From Comamonas denitrificans (GTDB lineage: Bacteria > Pseudomonadota > Gammaproteobacteria > Burkholderiales > Burkholderiaceae_C), in assembly GCF_017368815.1 (NCBI RefSeq), contig NZ_JAFNME010000002.1, positions 1 through 64,000 of the forward strand: a stretch of DNA of 64,000 nt, written 5' to 3'. The translations under genes and the position numbers were made by a program. Position 1 is the first letter of the stretch. Each line of letters begins with the position of its first letter. This document shows positions 57,391-64,000 of the stretch, one piece after another. Under the pieces are notes generated by a model, which made no database searches, had not been told where the DNA came from, and was given only the letters and a program-made list of their open reading frames with translations.

Positions 57391-57816
57391 ATGAAAATTT
57401 TGCTGGCCATTGACGGTAGCCCCTACTCCAAAAAAATGTTGGCCTACCTGTGCGCTCACGATGAGCTGATCAACGCCGGGCGCAACACCTTTACCGCCCT
57501 GACGGTGCTGCCCGCCATCCCCCCGCGCGCCCGTGCGGTGTTGAGCAAGGAAATGGTGGATGAGTACTACCGCGAGGAAGGAGCCAAAGTGCTCGATCCC
57601 GTGCGCAAGTACTTGGAGCAAAGCTGCATCTTCCCGAAAGAGCGGCTCGAAGTTGGCCACCCCGGCGATATCATTGCCAGCATTGCCGAGGACGAAAAGT
57701 ACGACCTCATCATCATGGGCACCCACGGCCACGGGGCGCTGGGGCGGCTGGTGATGGGCTCGGTCAGTACCCAGGTGCTGGCCAATTGCAGCGTTCCGGT
57801 GATGTTGATTCGGTAA
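57391..57816 (+). CDS. Universal stress protein (UspA family)
   Basis: A 141-residue single-domain Usp. MKILLAIDGSPYSKKML begins the fold and GTHGHGALGRLVMGSVSTQV carries the ATP-binding G-x2-G-x9-G-S/T signature. GGGAGATTGACC precedes ATG 57391. It is a stand-alone gene ended by a two-way terminator; the 255-bp gap on its left carries the Fur box and receptor promoter and is otherwise unremarkable. Confidence 0.93.
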   Translation: MKILLAIDGSPYSKKMLAYLCAHDELINAGRNTFTALTVLPAIPPRARAVLSKEMVDEYYREEGAKVLDPVRKYLEQSCIFPKERLEVGHPGDIIASIAEDEKYDLIIMGTHGHGALGRLVMGSVSTQVLANCSVPVMLIR

Positions 57817-57836
57817 GCGTTTTCATCCTGAAAATA

Positions 57837-57866
57837 AAAAAGGCCACGATCAGTGGCCTTTTTTTA
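57837..57866. terminator. Bidirectional terminator after the universal stress gene
   Basis: AAAAAGGCCAC-GATCA-GTGGCCTTTTTTT, a symmetrical stem with A- and T-runs, between the usp gene and the convergent O-antigen ligase gene. Confidence 0.92.
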
Positions 57867-57919
57867 TGGATTATTTTTTTCTGTGGCACGGATGCATACT
57901 TTGCAAATCCGGCAGTTTG

Positions 57920-59185
57920 TTATTTTGAATTTTCCTTTTGAATCCATTGCATGGAAGACAATATAAATATCAAAGAAAATAAATAAAAATTATGTCCTAT
58001 AACAAATGTGAAGAACACATCAGACAAGCCGAATATAAAGTATCCGAAATAAATTAAAACTCCTGAGATCACCAGAAATTTATTAATAGATATTAATCTT
58101 TCGTTATTTTTTATGATGTAATTGTTTTTTCTATAAAAAGATATTATTAATAAAATTGGTATAAGATAGATGCCGATTAAAGCAATGATGCCAATGATTC
58201 CTCTGCGTGCCCACATCTCAAGAAAGTCATTGTGGGCATGGTTGTATTCCATAATGACAGGATTTGAAATTGATTTTTCAACATACTCCAGCCGTTTGTT
58301 TTGAATATTTTTATCACCCCATCCAGTAAATGGTTTTTCTTTACCCATTAGCAAAGCGGTTTTCCACATCTCTAAGCGAGCTCCCAGCGATGTTTGCACA
58401 TACTGCTCGTGCTCATCAAAATAGCCATTTATCTGCTTAGTAGCTTCTTGTATTCTGGATTCTACTGGAGGTAGATTAATAAAAATTAAAAAAATTGGTA
58501 GTAGAGATAGCGTAAAAAATAATGCTATTTTTTTACTTTCTCGAAAAATGAAAAAAAATATAACTGGGATGGCGATTAAAGCAGGCCATCCGCCCCGAGA
58601 AAGAGAAAGAATAGACGCTAGCAATCCAAAAAAACTTGCTATCGCAAAAAACGTGCGCTCTTTTGTTGAGAAAAATTTGAGCATTGCGGCGCTTAATGAA
58701 ATAATACCCATCAAGATAGCAAGATCACCAAACCGAATGGCATTGGTAAAACCTTCAGCACGGCCCATTTCCTCATATTGCATGGTGGCCAAGATTCCTG
58801 CAGCAATACCGCCTGCAGAAAGTCCATAGAGCACAGCGTGGGGATTGATTGGCACTTTGCTTAAAACCACCATCAGCCAAGCACCCAGAATATATCTGAC
58901 CAGATAATCACCTTTGAGACTCAAAGAAAAAAGATCATCAAAGGTGTGGCTCCAAAAAAATCCAAGAAACAACAAAAATCCAGAGGCAAATTTTATCTCT
59001 TTGGGTATTTTGCTATTGCGCTTCAAAGGTATAGCCAGAAGCGTTGCCACCAGCATAAGTACCATCGCTAGCGAATGCCCATATTTTGTTGCAAGTAAAA
59101 GTGAAAAAAATAAAAAAACTGAAGCATTAACCAGAAAGGATACTGCATCTCGGTAGCGGTCTTCAGTTAAAAAGCTTGGATTCAT
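57920..59185 (-). CDS. O-antigen ligase/polymerase family membrane protein
   Basis: A 421-residue protein with about 10-12 transmembrane helices and a Wzy_C-type periplasmic loop (LGARLEMWKTALLMGKEKPFTGWG, then YNHAHNDFLEMWARRGIIGI). The conserved Arg and His of this loop are expected for transfer of an undecaprenyl-linked glycan to lipid A core or to a protein. LPS ligation is the simplest call; a pilin oligosaccharyltransferase cannot be excluded. A/T-rich; overlaps the upstream GT25 gene by 23 bp, so it is the last gene of a four-gene operon. Confidence 0.88.
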   Translation of the reverse strand: MNPSFLTEDRYRDAVSFLVNASVFLFFSLLLATKYGHSLAMVLMLVATLLAIPLKRNSKIPKEIKFASGFLLFLGFFWSHTFDDLFSLSLKGDYLVRYILGAWLMVVLSKVPINPHAVLYGLSAGGIAAGILATMQYEEMGRAEGFTNAIRFGDLAILMGIISLSAAMLKFFSTKERTFFAIASFFGLLASILSLSRGGWPALIAIPVIFFFIFRESKKIALFFTLSLLPIFLIFINLPPVESRIQEATKQINGYFDEHEQYVQTSLGARLEMWKTALLMGKEKPFTGWGDKNIQNKRLEYVEKSISNPVIMEYNHAHNDFLEMWARRGIIGIIALIGIYLIPILLIISFYRKNNYIIKNNERLISINKFLVISGVLIYFGYFIFGLSDVFFTFVIGHNFYLFSLIFILSSMQWIQKENSK

Positions 59186-59951
59186 AATTTAGCAATTCTT
59201 TAATTATTTTTTTCTCATACCGAGAGCGTTGTGCAGCATCCAAAGCGCGGAAATACTCTCGTTTTATTTTTTTTAAAAATCCGATGGCTGGCTTAGAACG
59301 ATCCCCAATGCTGGATGGCGTATCGGCATCTGAAGTAAAAAACACAGCAGGTGACACGTCCAGCAGACAGCAACCATGATCCCAGCCACGCCACATATAG
59401 TTATCCACAGCACAAAAAAACTTTTCGCTCTGCGCTGCCAAAATCTCCGCAACTTGGGGGGAAATAATGTAGCCCATGGCCGTGGACGGGTCGCGCTGAT
59501 ACCTCACGATATTGAAATCATCAGAAATTTTTTGTAAGATCTGAAATTTTCTATCAAATAGGTTTCCAAGCCTTACAAAAAGATATTCTGCTTTTATTTT
59601 TTCAATGATCAAATGAACAATTTGAGCTGCCTGAGCAAAGTCTCCAACATAGTATTTTATTTTTATATCATCCTCCAGTATGAGAAATGGAATACCTTTG
59701 CGCGCACACTCTTCCCAGAGCGTGCGGTGCGAAATAAAACAGGCGATCTCGTTGATTCTCAAGTCATAACCCAGATTTCTTAGTCTTTTTTCACGATTGT
59801 ACATTCCTAAGTAATTAGAGATATCCTCGCCAGCAATCGCATCAAAAAATGACCATTTGAGGCACTGCCCCTCAAGAATCGCTTCTATTTTTTTTCGGCG
59901 ATGCGTTTGGTTTTTCAGAGAAATGACATGAATTTCAAAATTTTGTGACAT
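59163..59951 (-). CDS. Glycosyltransferase family 25 protein (copy 1)
   Basis: A 262-residue LOS-type transferase: start MSQNFEIHVISLKNQTHRRKK; GEDISN region; INEIACFISHRTLWEECARKG and FLILEDDIKI (acidic LEDD, metal/nucleotide-sugar binding); AMGYIISPQVAEIL. GT25 enzymes usually add galactose or another hexose to LPS core. It overlaps its upstream neighbour by one base (TAATG) and the ligase gene by 23 bp. A/T-rich like the rest of the operon. Confidence 0.88.
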   Translation of the reverse strand: MSQNFEIHVISLKNQTHRRKKIEAILEGQCLKWSFFDAIAGEDISNYLGMYNREKRLRNLGYDLRINEIACFISHRTLWEECARKGIPFLILEDDIKIKYYVGDFAQAAQIVHLIIEKIKAEYLFVRLGNLFDRKFQILQKISDDFNIVRYQRDPSTAMGYIISPQVAEILAAQSEKFFCAVDNYMWRGWDHGCCLLDVSPAVFFTSDADTPSSIGDRSKPAIGFLKKIKREYFRALDAAQRSRYEKKIIKELLNYESKLFN

Positions 59952-60718
59952 TAGGATTTAAACGACAGAAAATTAATATAGGCTAAAATATTATTTTTTA
60001 ATAGACGTAGTTGCTTTTTCATAAAAAATGAAAAATCTCTATTCTCTTTTTGTTTACGCCTGACCCTTTCCGTGGCTACGGTTCCCAAAATATCGCTATC
60101 TAGCCCCGCAGGTCTGACCAATGGCGGCCATATACTCAAACCTTTACCATTTTTGATCAGCCAATTTTGGAAAAAAATATCTACCGGAAGACAGGGATTT
60201 TGGGCCATCTTCAAAAAATCATGTGCGCCCTGCCGGCTCCAAACCAACCCCACGCCACGAATAGGAAAATAGTAGGCGCGCACCAAAGAGTAATCATGGG
60301 TACGAAAAATTTCTCGGCTTATCTTATTTTTTTTTGCGGCAATATTGATCAAGCTCCACTCTATATTTTTTTGAGAGTGCAAATAATGCAGAATCTCTTG
60401 CAGAGTAGATGAAAAATTGTTATCTATACGCAGATCATCTTCCAGCACCACTAGATAATCTGCATCCGTTTGCAAGAATTTTTCCACACAGCCGTAGTGA
60501 CTGAGATAGCAACCCAACTCTGAATTAAGCAGACTGCGGCCCAATATTTTTTTGGCCTGGCGGTCGTCATAGTTGGTAAAGTCACGGATATTTTTTCCAC
60601 GACCATCGTATGCTGCATAACGCTTAAATGCCCAACCTGCAGCATCCAGCTGCTCTTTGGCGCTGGCAAGCCTGGCCGTGCTACCGTCTAGGTTAATCAG
60701 ATAAGTTTCAATCTTCAT
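59951..60718 (-). CDS. Glycosyltransferase family 25 protein (copy 2)
   Basis: A 255-residue GT25 protein: MKIETYLINLDGSTARLASA, NSELGCYLSHYGCVEKFLQ and LVVLEDDLRIDNNF (LEDD). It differs substantially from copy 1, so the two probably make different linkages. The start MKIETYLINLDGS at 60718 is chosen; it overlaps the Stealth gene by 11 bp. Membrane-associated or cytosolic glycan assembly enzyme; sugar donor unknown. Confidence 0.88.
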   Translation of the reverse strand: MKIETYLINLDGSTARLASAKEQLDAAGWAFKRYAAYDGRGKNIRDFTNYDDRQAKKILGRSLLNSELGCYLSHYGCVEKFLQTDADYLVVLEDDLRIDNNFSSTLQEILHYLHSQKNIEWSLINIAAKKNKISREIFRTHDYSLVRAYYFPIRGVGLVWSRQGAHDFLKMAQNPCLPVDIFFQNWLIKNGKGLSIWPPLVRPAGLDSDILGTVATERVRRKQKENRDFSFFMKKQLRLLKNNILAYINFLSFKS

Positions 60719-61694
60719 GATGACTTTCAATCATGGCAAGGGGCAAAAATTCTTTGAATTTCTCACACATTGCAAAATTTATCTCTTGCGCCTGAGATGT
60801 AGGTAGCTGATCTAAACTTTGCATGCAACCATACTTGATTTCTTCATCTTTTATTTTTTTCAAAAAATCCGGTACCCCTTGCAGATTCTTCAAATATGCT
60901 AAAGGCACATCGGGCTGTAGTAGCGCTTCGTGCCGTGTTATTTTGAGATGTACCGAGAGCGCTACGGGGTTCAGTTGATCAATGCTTCTAAATCGATGTC
61001 GGATCTGGCGGTGTAATACATCGGGGAATTGCTGAAAAAATTGGGCCAGCGAGTCCTTGTCTAGGATGTGTGGGTGGTGGTGGACTTTGAAAAATTTTCT
61101 CAAGCCCACCGCTTCTGCGCCCAACATTTGCGACACGGTATGTTTGGCCGCTGGTTTTTTTGCAAAAATATTTGCAATCGCCCGCCTGAGTCCTGTTTTT
61201 ATTTTGATGGTAAAGTTATTTTCCCAATGACCTCGGAGCACTACTTTTTCTCTTCTGATAAAGTCTTCTATGCTGGCTGGCGCATTGAAGAAAAAATCAT
61301 CGTTCAAATACAAAAAATATTTAGATAAGTCCTTTATTTTCCATAATAGACTTTCAATCGAAAGTGAATTAAAGGTGGGGTAAAACTCCTCGTATCCTTC
61401 AAATATCTCTTTGTGATCAATTATTTTTATTTGTCCTTGAGCGCACAACCCTTGTGCAGAAAACTCATGCACATACGCCGGAGTCTGTCCATCGGTCACT
61501 ACAAAAATAGTTCCACAAAATGGAACGTACTTCAGGATCGAAGCAATACAAAAATAAATCTCATGGTTGCTGGCAAATCGCGTTGCTTCAGCAGCGGCTG
61601 CCGTCTCACTTTCGCCCGCATACTGGGCACGTCGGCGCTGCCATACGGGATCACTGCCATCAACCCAGGCAATCACGATGTCCATTTTTTGCAT
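60708..61694 (-). CDS. Stealth-family polysaccharide phosphotransferase
   Basis: A 328-residue Stealth protein: CR1 MDIVIAWVDGSDPVWQRRR, the following FASNHEIYFCIASILKYVP, CR2 YFLYLNDDFFFNAPASIEDF, CR3 around KVHHHPHILDKDS and CR4. Stealth enzymes transfer hexose-1-phosphate to a glycan. It heads the Stealth-GT25-GT25-ligase operon, suggesting a phosphodiester-bearing surface glycan. GGAGGG precedes ATG 61694. Composition is more A+T-rich than flanking genes, consistent with horizontal origin. Confidence 0.88.
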   Translation of the reverse strand: MQKMDIVIAWVDGSDPVWQRRRAQYAGESETAAAAEATRFASNHEIYFCIASILKYVPFCGTIFVVTDGQTPAYVHEFSAQGLCAQGQIKIIDHKEIFEGYEEFYPTFNSLSIESLLWKIKDLSKYFLYLNDDFFFNAPASIEDFIRREKVVLRGHWENNFTIKIKTGLRRAIANIFAKKPAAKHTVSQMLGAEAVGLRKFFKVHHHPHILDKDSLAQFFQQFPDVLHRQIRHRFRSIDQLNPVALSVHLKITRHEALLQPDVPLAYLKNLQGVPDFLKKIKDEEIKYGCMQSLDQLPTSQAQEINFAMCEKFKEFLPLAMIESHHED

Positions 61695-61738
61695 TGCCGC
61701 GCCCTCCTGCACTGGCTAGAAAAAAGAAAACCGCACCC

Positions 61739-61764
61739 CCGTCATGCACGTCATGCACGTCATA
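61739..61764. repeat. Short tandem repeat
   Basis: GTCATGCAC, GTCATGCAC, GTCATACAG: three tandem 9-base units between the Stealth gene and the zinc-finger gene. The rest of the 160-bp gap (61695-61856) shows no further feature. Confidence 0.5.
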
Positions 61765-61856
61765 CAGCACGAGGTGTGCGTTTTTTTCTGTGGTGTCGTG
61801 CTTGTGCGCTTAAGGGCGTGACACACACCCTGCACAGGCTTGCCCACCCATCAGGT

Positions 61857-62069
61857 TCAGTGCCCGCCCTTAAACACTTCACCCGCTTTGAGCTGGTACA
61901 CGGTGCCGCAGTACGGGCACTTGCCTTGGCCATCGTGGCCCACGTCGATATAGACGCGGGGGTGGCTGTTCCACAGCTTCATGTCGGCCTTGGGGTGGGG
62001 GCAGTAAAAATCGCCTGCGGGGTTCAGGTCGTGGGCGGTCAGTTCAACGGGGGCCGTGGTGGTGGTCAT
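61857..62069 (-). CDS. Zinc-finger (zf-CHCC) domain protein
   Basis: A 70-residue protein with the zf-CHCC pattern: FYCPHPKADMKLWNSHPRV, then GHDGQGKCPYCGTVYQL. Four Cys/His ligands are expected to hold one zinc. The domain is shared with the NDUFS6/NuoX-type complex I accessory proteins, but here it is a stand-alone small protein of the type common in Burkholderiales, often near waaF or the LPS core genes. Function unknown. Confidence 0.87.
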   Translation of the reverse strand: MTTTTAPVELTAHDLNPAGDFYCPHPKADMKLWNSHPRVYIDVGHDGQGKCPYCGTVYQLKAGEVFKGGH

Positions 62070-62154
62070 GGGGACGGTCTCTTTCGGTCAAATCAATCGA
62101 ATTTATGGGATAGGGCACTCACGCGGCGGATTTTACGCCGGGGGTGCGCAGCCC

Positions 62155-63540
62155 TTACTCCAAGCCGCGCAAGGTGTCCATCGCCTCATCCACGCGCTCC
62201 ACCGCGTGAATGCTCAGGCCGGGGATGGCGCGTTTTGGGGCGTTGGCCTTGGGCACGATGGCGGTGGTAAAGCCCAGCTTGGCCGCTTCCTTCAGGCGCT
62301 CTTGGCCGCGCGGGGCGGGGCGGATTTCGCCGGCCAGGCCCACTTCGCCAAAGGCGATAAAGCCGCGCGGCAGTGGTTTGCCGCGCAGGCTGCTGGTGAT
62401 GGCCAGCATCACCGCTAAATCCGCTGCCGGTTCGCTGATGCGCACGCCACCGACGGCATTCACAAACACATCCTGATCGGCACAGGCCACACCGGCGTGG
62501 CGGCTGAGCACGGCCAGCAGCATCGCCAGGCGGTCGCGCTCTAGGCCCACCGACAGGCGCCGGGGCGCGGGGCTGCCGCCATCGACCAGGGCTTGAATTT
62601 CGACCAGCAGCGGGCGCGTGCCTTCCAGCGTGACCAGCACGCAGCTGCCGGGTACCGGCTCGCTGTGCTGGCTCAAGAAAATAGCGCTGGGGTTGGAAAC
62701 GCCTTTGAGGCCTTTTTCCGTCATGGCGAACACGCCGATTTCGTTCACCGCGCCAAAGCGGTTTTTGATGGCGCGAATCAGGCGGTGCGGGCTGTGCGTG
62801 TCGCCCTCAAAGTACAGCACCGTATCGACCATGTGCTCCAGCACGCGTGGCCCGGCCAGGGCGCCCTCTTTGGTCACGTGGCCGACCAAGATGACGGTGA
62901 TGCCCGTGCTTTTGGCCATGCGGGTGAGGTGGGCGGCGCACTCGCGCACCTGGGCCACCGAGCCGGGGGCGCTGCTCAGTTGGTCGGAGTACACGGTTTG
63001 GATCGAGTCAATCACCGCCACCGCCGGTTGCACGGCATCAATGGTGGCCAGGATTTTTTCGAGTTGAATTTCAGCCAGCAAATTGACCTGGCTGCCCTCA
63101 ATGCCCAAACGGCGCGAGCGCAGCGCCACCTGCGCCCCGCTTTCTTCGCCGGTGACGTACAGCGTGGGCAAGCCGCTGCGCTGCAGCGCATCCATGGCCT
63201 GCAGCAGCAGGGTGGATTTGCCAATGCCGGGGTCGCCACCGATCAGCACCACGCCGCCCTCGACCACGCCGCCGCCCAGCACGCGGTCCAGCTCGCTCAG
63301 GCCGCTGGGGGTGCGGGCGACATCCTGCGCCTCGATGGCTGCCAGCGGGGTGACCGGCTGGGCGTTGGCCAGCCCGGCATAGCCTTGGGGCGTGCCCAGG
63401 CGGTTTTTGCCACCGCTGGCCGATTCGGCCACGGTTTCCACCAGGCTGTTCCACGCGCCGCAGCTGGGGCATTTGCCCAACCAGCGCGGCGAGGTGCCGC
63501 CGCAGGCGTTGCAGGTAAAAAGGGTTTTTTCTTTGGCCAC
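62155..63540 (-). CDS. radA: DNA repair protein RadA
   Basis: A 461-residue RecA-like branch-migration helicase. N-terminal C4 zinc finger (FTCNACGGTSPRWLGKCPSC), RecA core with GGDPGIGKSTLLLQA (Walker A), the RadA-specific KNRFG motif (IKNRFGAVNEIG), and a C-terminal Lon-protease-like domain. It processes recombination intermediates. The start is GTG 63540; no Shine-Dalgarno is visible because the hairpin repeat at 63553-63628 lies immediately upstream. Confidence 0.95.
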   Translation of the reverse strand: MAKEKTLFTCNACGGTSPRWLGKCPSCGAWNSLVETVAESASGGKNRLGTPQGYAGLANAQPVTPLAAIEAQDVARTPSGLSELDRVLGGGVVEGGVVLIGGDPGIGKSTLLLQAMDALQRSGLPTLYVTGEESGAQVALRSRRLGIEGSQVNLLAEIQLEKILATIDAVQPAVAVIDSIQTVYSDQLSSAPGSVAQVRECAAHLTRMAKSTGITVILVGHVTKEGALAGPRVLEHMVDTVLYFEGDTHSPHRLIRAIKNRFGAVNEIGVFAMTEKGLKGVSNPSAIFLSQHSEPVPGSCVLVTLEGTRPLLVEIQALVDGGSPAPRRLSVGLERDRLAMLLAVLSRHAGVACADQDVFVNAVGGVRISEPAADLAVMLAITSSLRGKPLPRGFIAFGEVGLAGEIRPAPRGQERLKEAAKLGFTTAIVPKANAPKRAIPGLSIHAVERVDEAMDTLRGLE

Positions 63541-63549
63541 AATAAAAAA

Positions 63550-63632
63550 AGGAGCTGCTTGCGCTTTAAATTCAACAATTTCAAGCTTGTTTTTTATGAA
63601 ATTGCTTGTTTTTAAAGCGCAAGCAGCTATTT
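63550..63632. repeat. Intergenic hairpin repeat, copy 10 (perfect 18-bp arms)
   Basis: AGCTGCTTGCGCTTTAAA (63553-63570) and TTTAAAGCGCAAGCAGCT (63611-63628) are perfect 18-base arms, with a nested CAATTTCA/TGAAATTG. The best copy in the window, placed 12 bp upstream of the radA start on the minus strand. Confidence 0.9.
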
Positions 63633-63667
63633 GTAAAAGTTTAAATTACGGGGTCTGTCACGTTCTA

Positions 63668-63831
63668 AGAACGTGTTCACAACCTCCTCGCGGGTGTGCA
63701 GTCGCGGCCTCGGGCGGTCTGCGGCGTTGCAAATCCTCGCCATAGCTACCGCTATGTCTGTGGTTTGCGCCTTGCAGCCCATCCCGATCCGCATCCCGCA
63801 CCCCTTCGCGTGGAGATCATGAACACGTTCT
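63668..63831. repeat. MITE-like element with 12-bp terminal inverted repeats
   Basis: AGAACGTGTTCA (63668-63679) and TGAACACGTTCT (63820-63831) are perfect 12-base terminal inverted repeats of a 164-bp GC-rich segment with an inner CATAGC-TACC-GCTATG palindrome. No gene is inside. The 3' terminus provides the stop codon of the adjacent pagL-like gene. The structure is that of a nonautonomous mobile element; I recall similar segments in Comamonadaceae genomes but cannot verify this. Confidence 0.7.
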
Positions 63832-64000
63832 AAAAAGCCACGGCATAGCGAAGCAGCAGGAAATTATCGCCAGGGTTGGGTTTTTTCAGCCCAGCATTGG
63901 ACTGGTGCTGCACCCGCAGCGCCAAGGCATGGCGGCCCTGGGGGCCGAAGTTGCGCCCCACGCCCAGGTGCGAGGCAAAGTTGTAGCGGGTGCTGAAGTA
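63830..64000 (-). CDS. pagL: PagL-type lipid A 3-O-deacylase, C-terminal fragment (partial)
   Basis: The last 56 codons of a minus-strand gene running off the window. The segment LRVQHQSNAGLKKPNPGDNF contains the PagL catalytic His-x-Ser-Asn arrangement and the following N-P-G element; the C-terminus LLLRYAVAF ends in aromatic phenylalanine as outer-membrane beta-barrels do. PagL removes the 3-O-acyl chain from lipid A in the outer membrane. Its TAG lies in the terminal repeat of the MITE-like element. Confidence 0.8.
   Translation of the reverse strand, partial: YFSTRYNFASHLGVGRNFGPQGRHALALRVQHQSNAGLKKPNPGDNFLLLRYAVAF

Overview
The window is the chromosomal origin region of a beta-proteobacterium, almost certainly family Comamonadaceae. 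Evidence: the gene order rpmH-rnpA-yidD-yidC-mnmE divergent from dnaA-dnaN-gyrB with DnaA boxes between them; the Burkholderiales-type order fmt-def-LysM protein-dprA; an expanded rnpA; a LysR/cytochrome b561/twin YceI cluster; a DUF2149 protein; and a dispersed intergenic hairpin family with consensus TAGCTGCTTGCGCTT. Most genes are GC-rich with dense coding; AT-rich genes stand out as acquired.

Layout. 1-13.6 kb: housekeeping and envelope genes (partial lptD, amgK-like kinase, rsmE, def-fmt, LysM protein, dprA, TerC-CBS protein, CorA, LysR regulator with cytochrome b561 and two YceI proteins, NCS2 nucleobase permease). 13.7-22.4 kb: a defence island holding a type I restriction-modification system in the order hsdR - dinD - hsdS - PrrC-type anticodon nuclease - broken zeta-toxin-like gene with its small partner - hsdM. 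A 72-bp copy of the hsdR 3' end lies after dinD and marks a past insertion or recombination. 22.5-30.4 kb: acetyl/succinyl-CoA transferase, chemoreceptor, mtnN, fadD, pyrF and a small Sel1-like protein.

30.4-36.6 kb: type IV pilin gene with a sigma-54 promoter, followed by a very AT-rich OpgB-like phosphoglycerol transferase and a tfpZ-type pilin accessory gene whose start has been lost at the junction. Then come a RelE/BrnA-type toxin-antitoxin pair with an apparently leaderless toxin mRNA, galE, and an N-terminally truncated AlbA_2/HATPase gene. 36.7-46.5 kb: gyrB, dnaN, dnaA, oriC, rpmH, rnpA, yidD, yidC, mnmE. 46.6-49.8 kb: a lone flagellin gene and GTP-type PEP carboxykinase.

49.8-57.2 kb is the most interesting region: an apparently Fur-controlled cluster of a TonB-dependent receptor, a CobN-family protein that carries a signal peptide, a proline-rich tether and a C-terminal membrane anchor, an ExbB/TolQ-like channel protein and a DUF2149 (ExbD-like) protein. 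The set resembles the hmuRSTUV haem-uptake systems of Bacteroidota, in which HmuS is a CobN-like haem dechelatase. I infer outer-membrane uptake of a metallotetrapyrrole and metal removal in the periplasm. 57.4-64 kb: universal stress protein, an AT-rich operon of overlapping genes (Stealth phosphotransferase, two GT25 glycosyltransferases, O-antigen ligase), a zinc-finger protein, radA, a MITE-like repeat and the 3' end of a pagL-type lipid A deacylase. No tRNA, rRNA or CRISPR array was recognised by eye.
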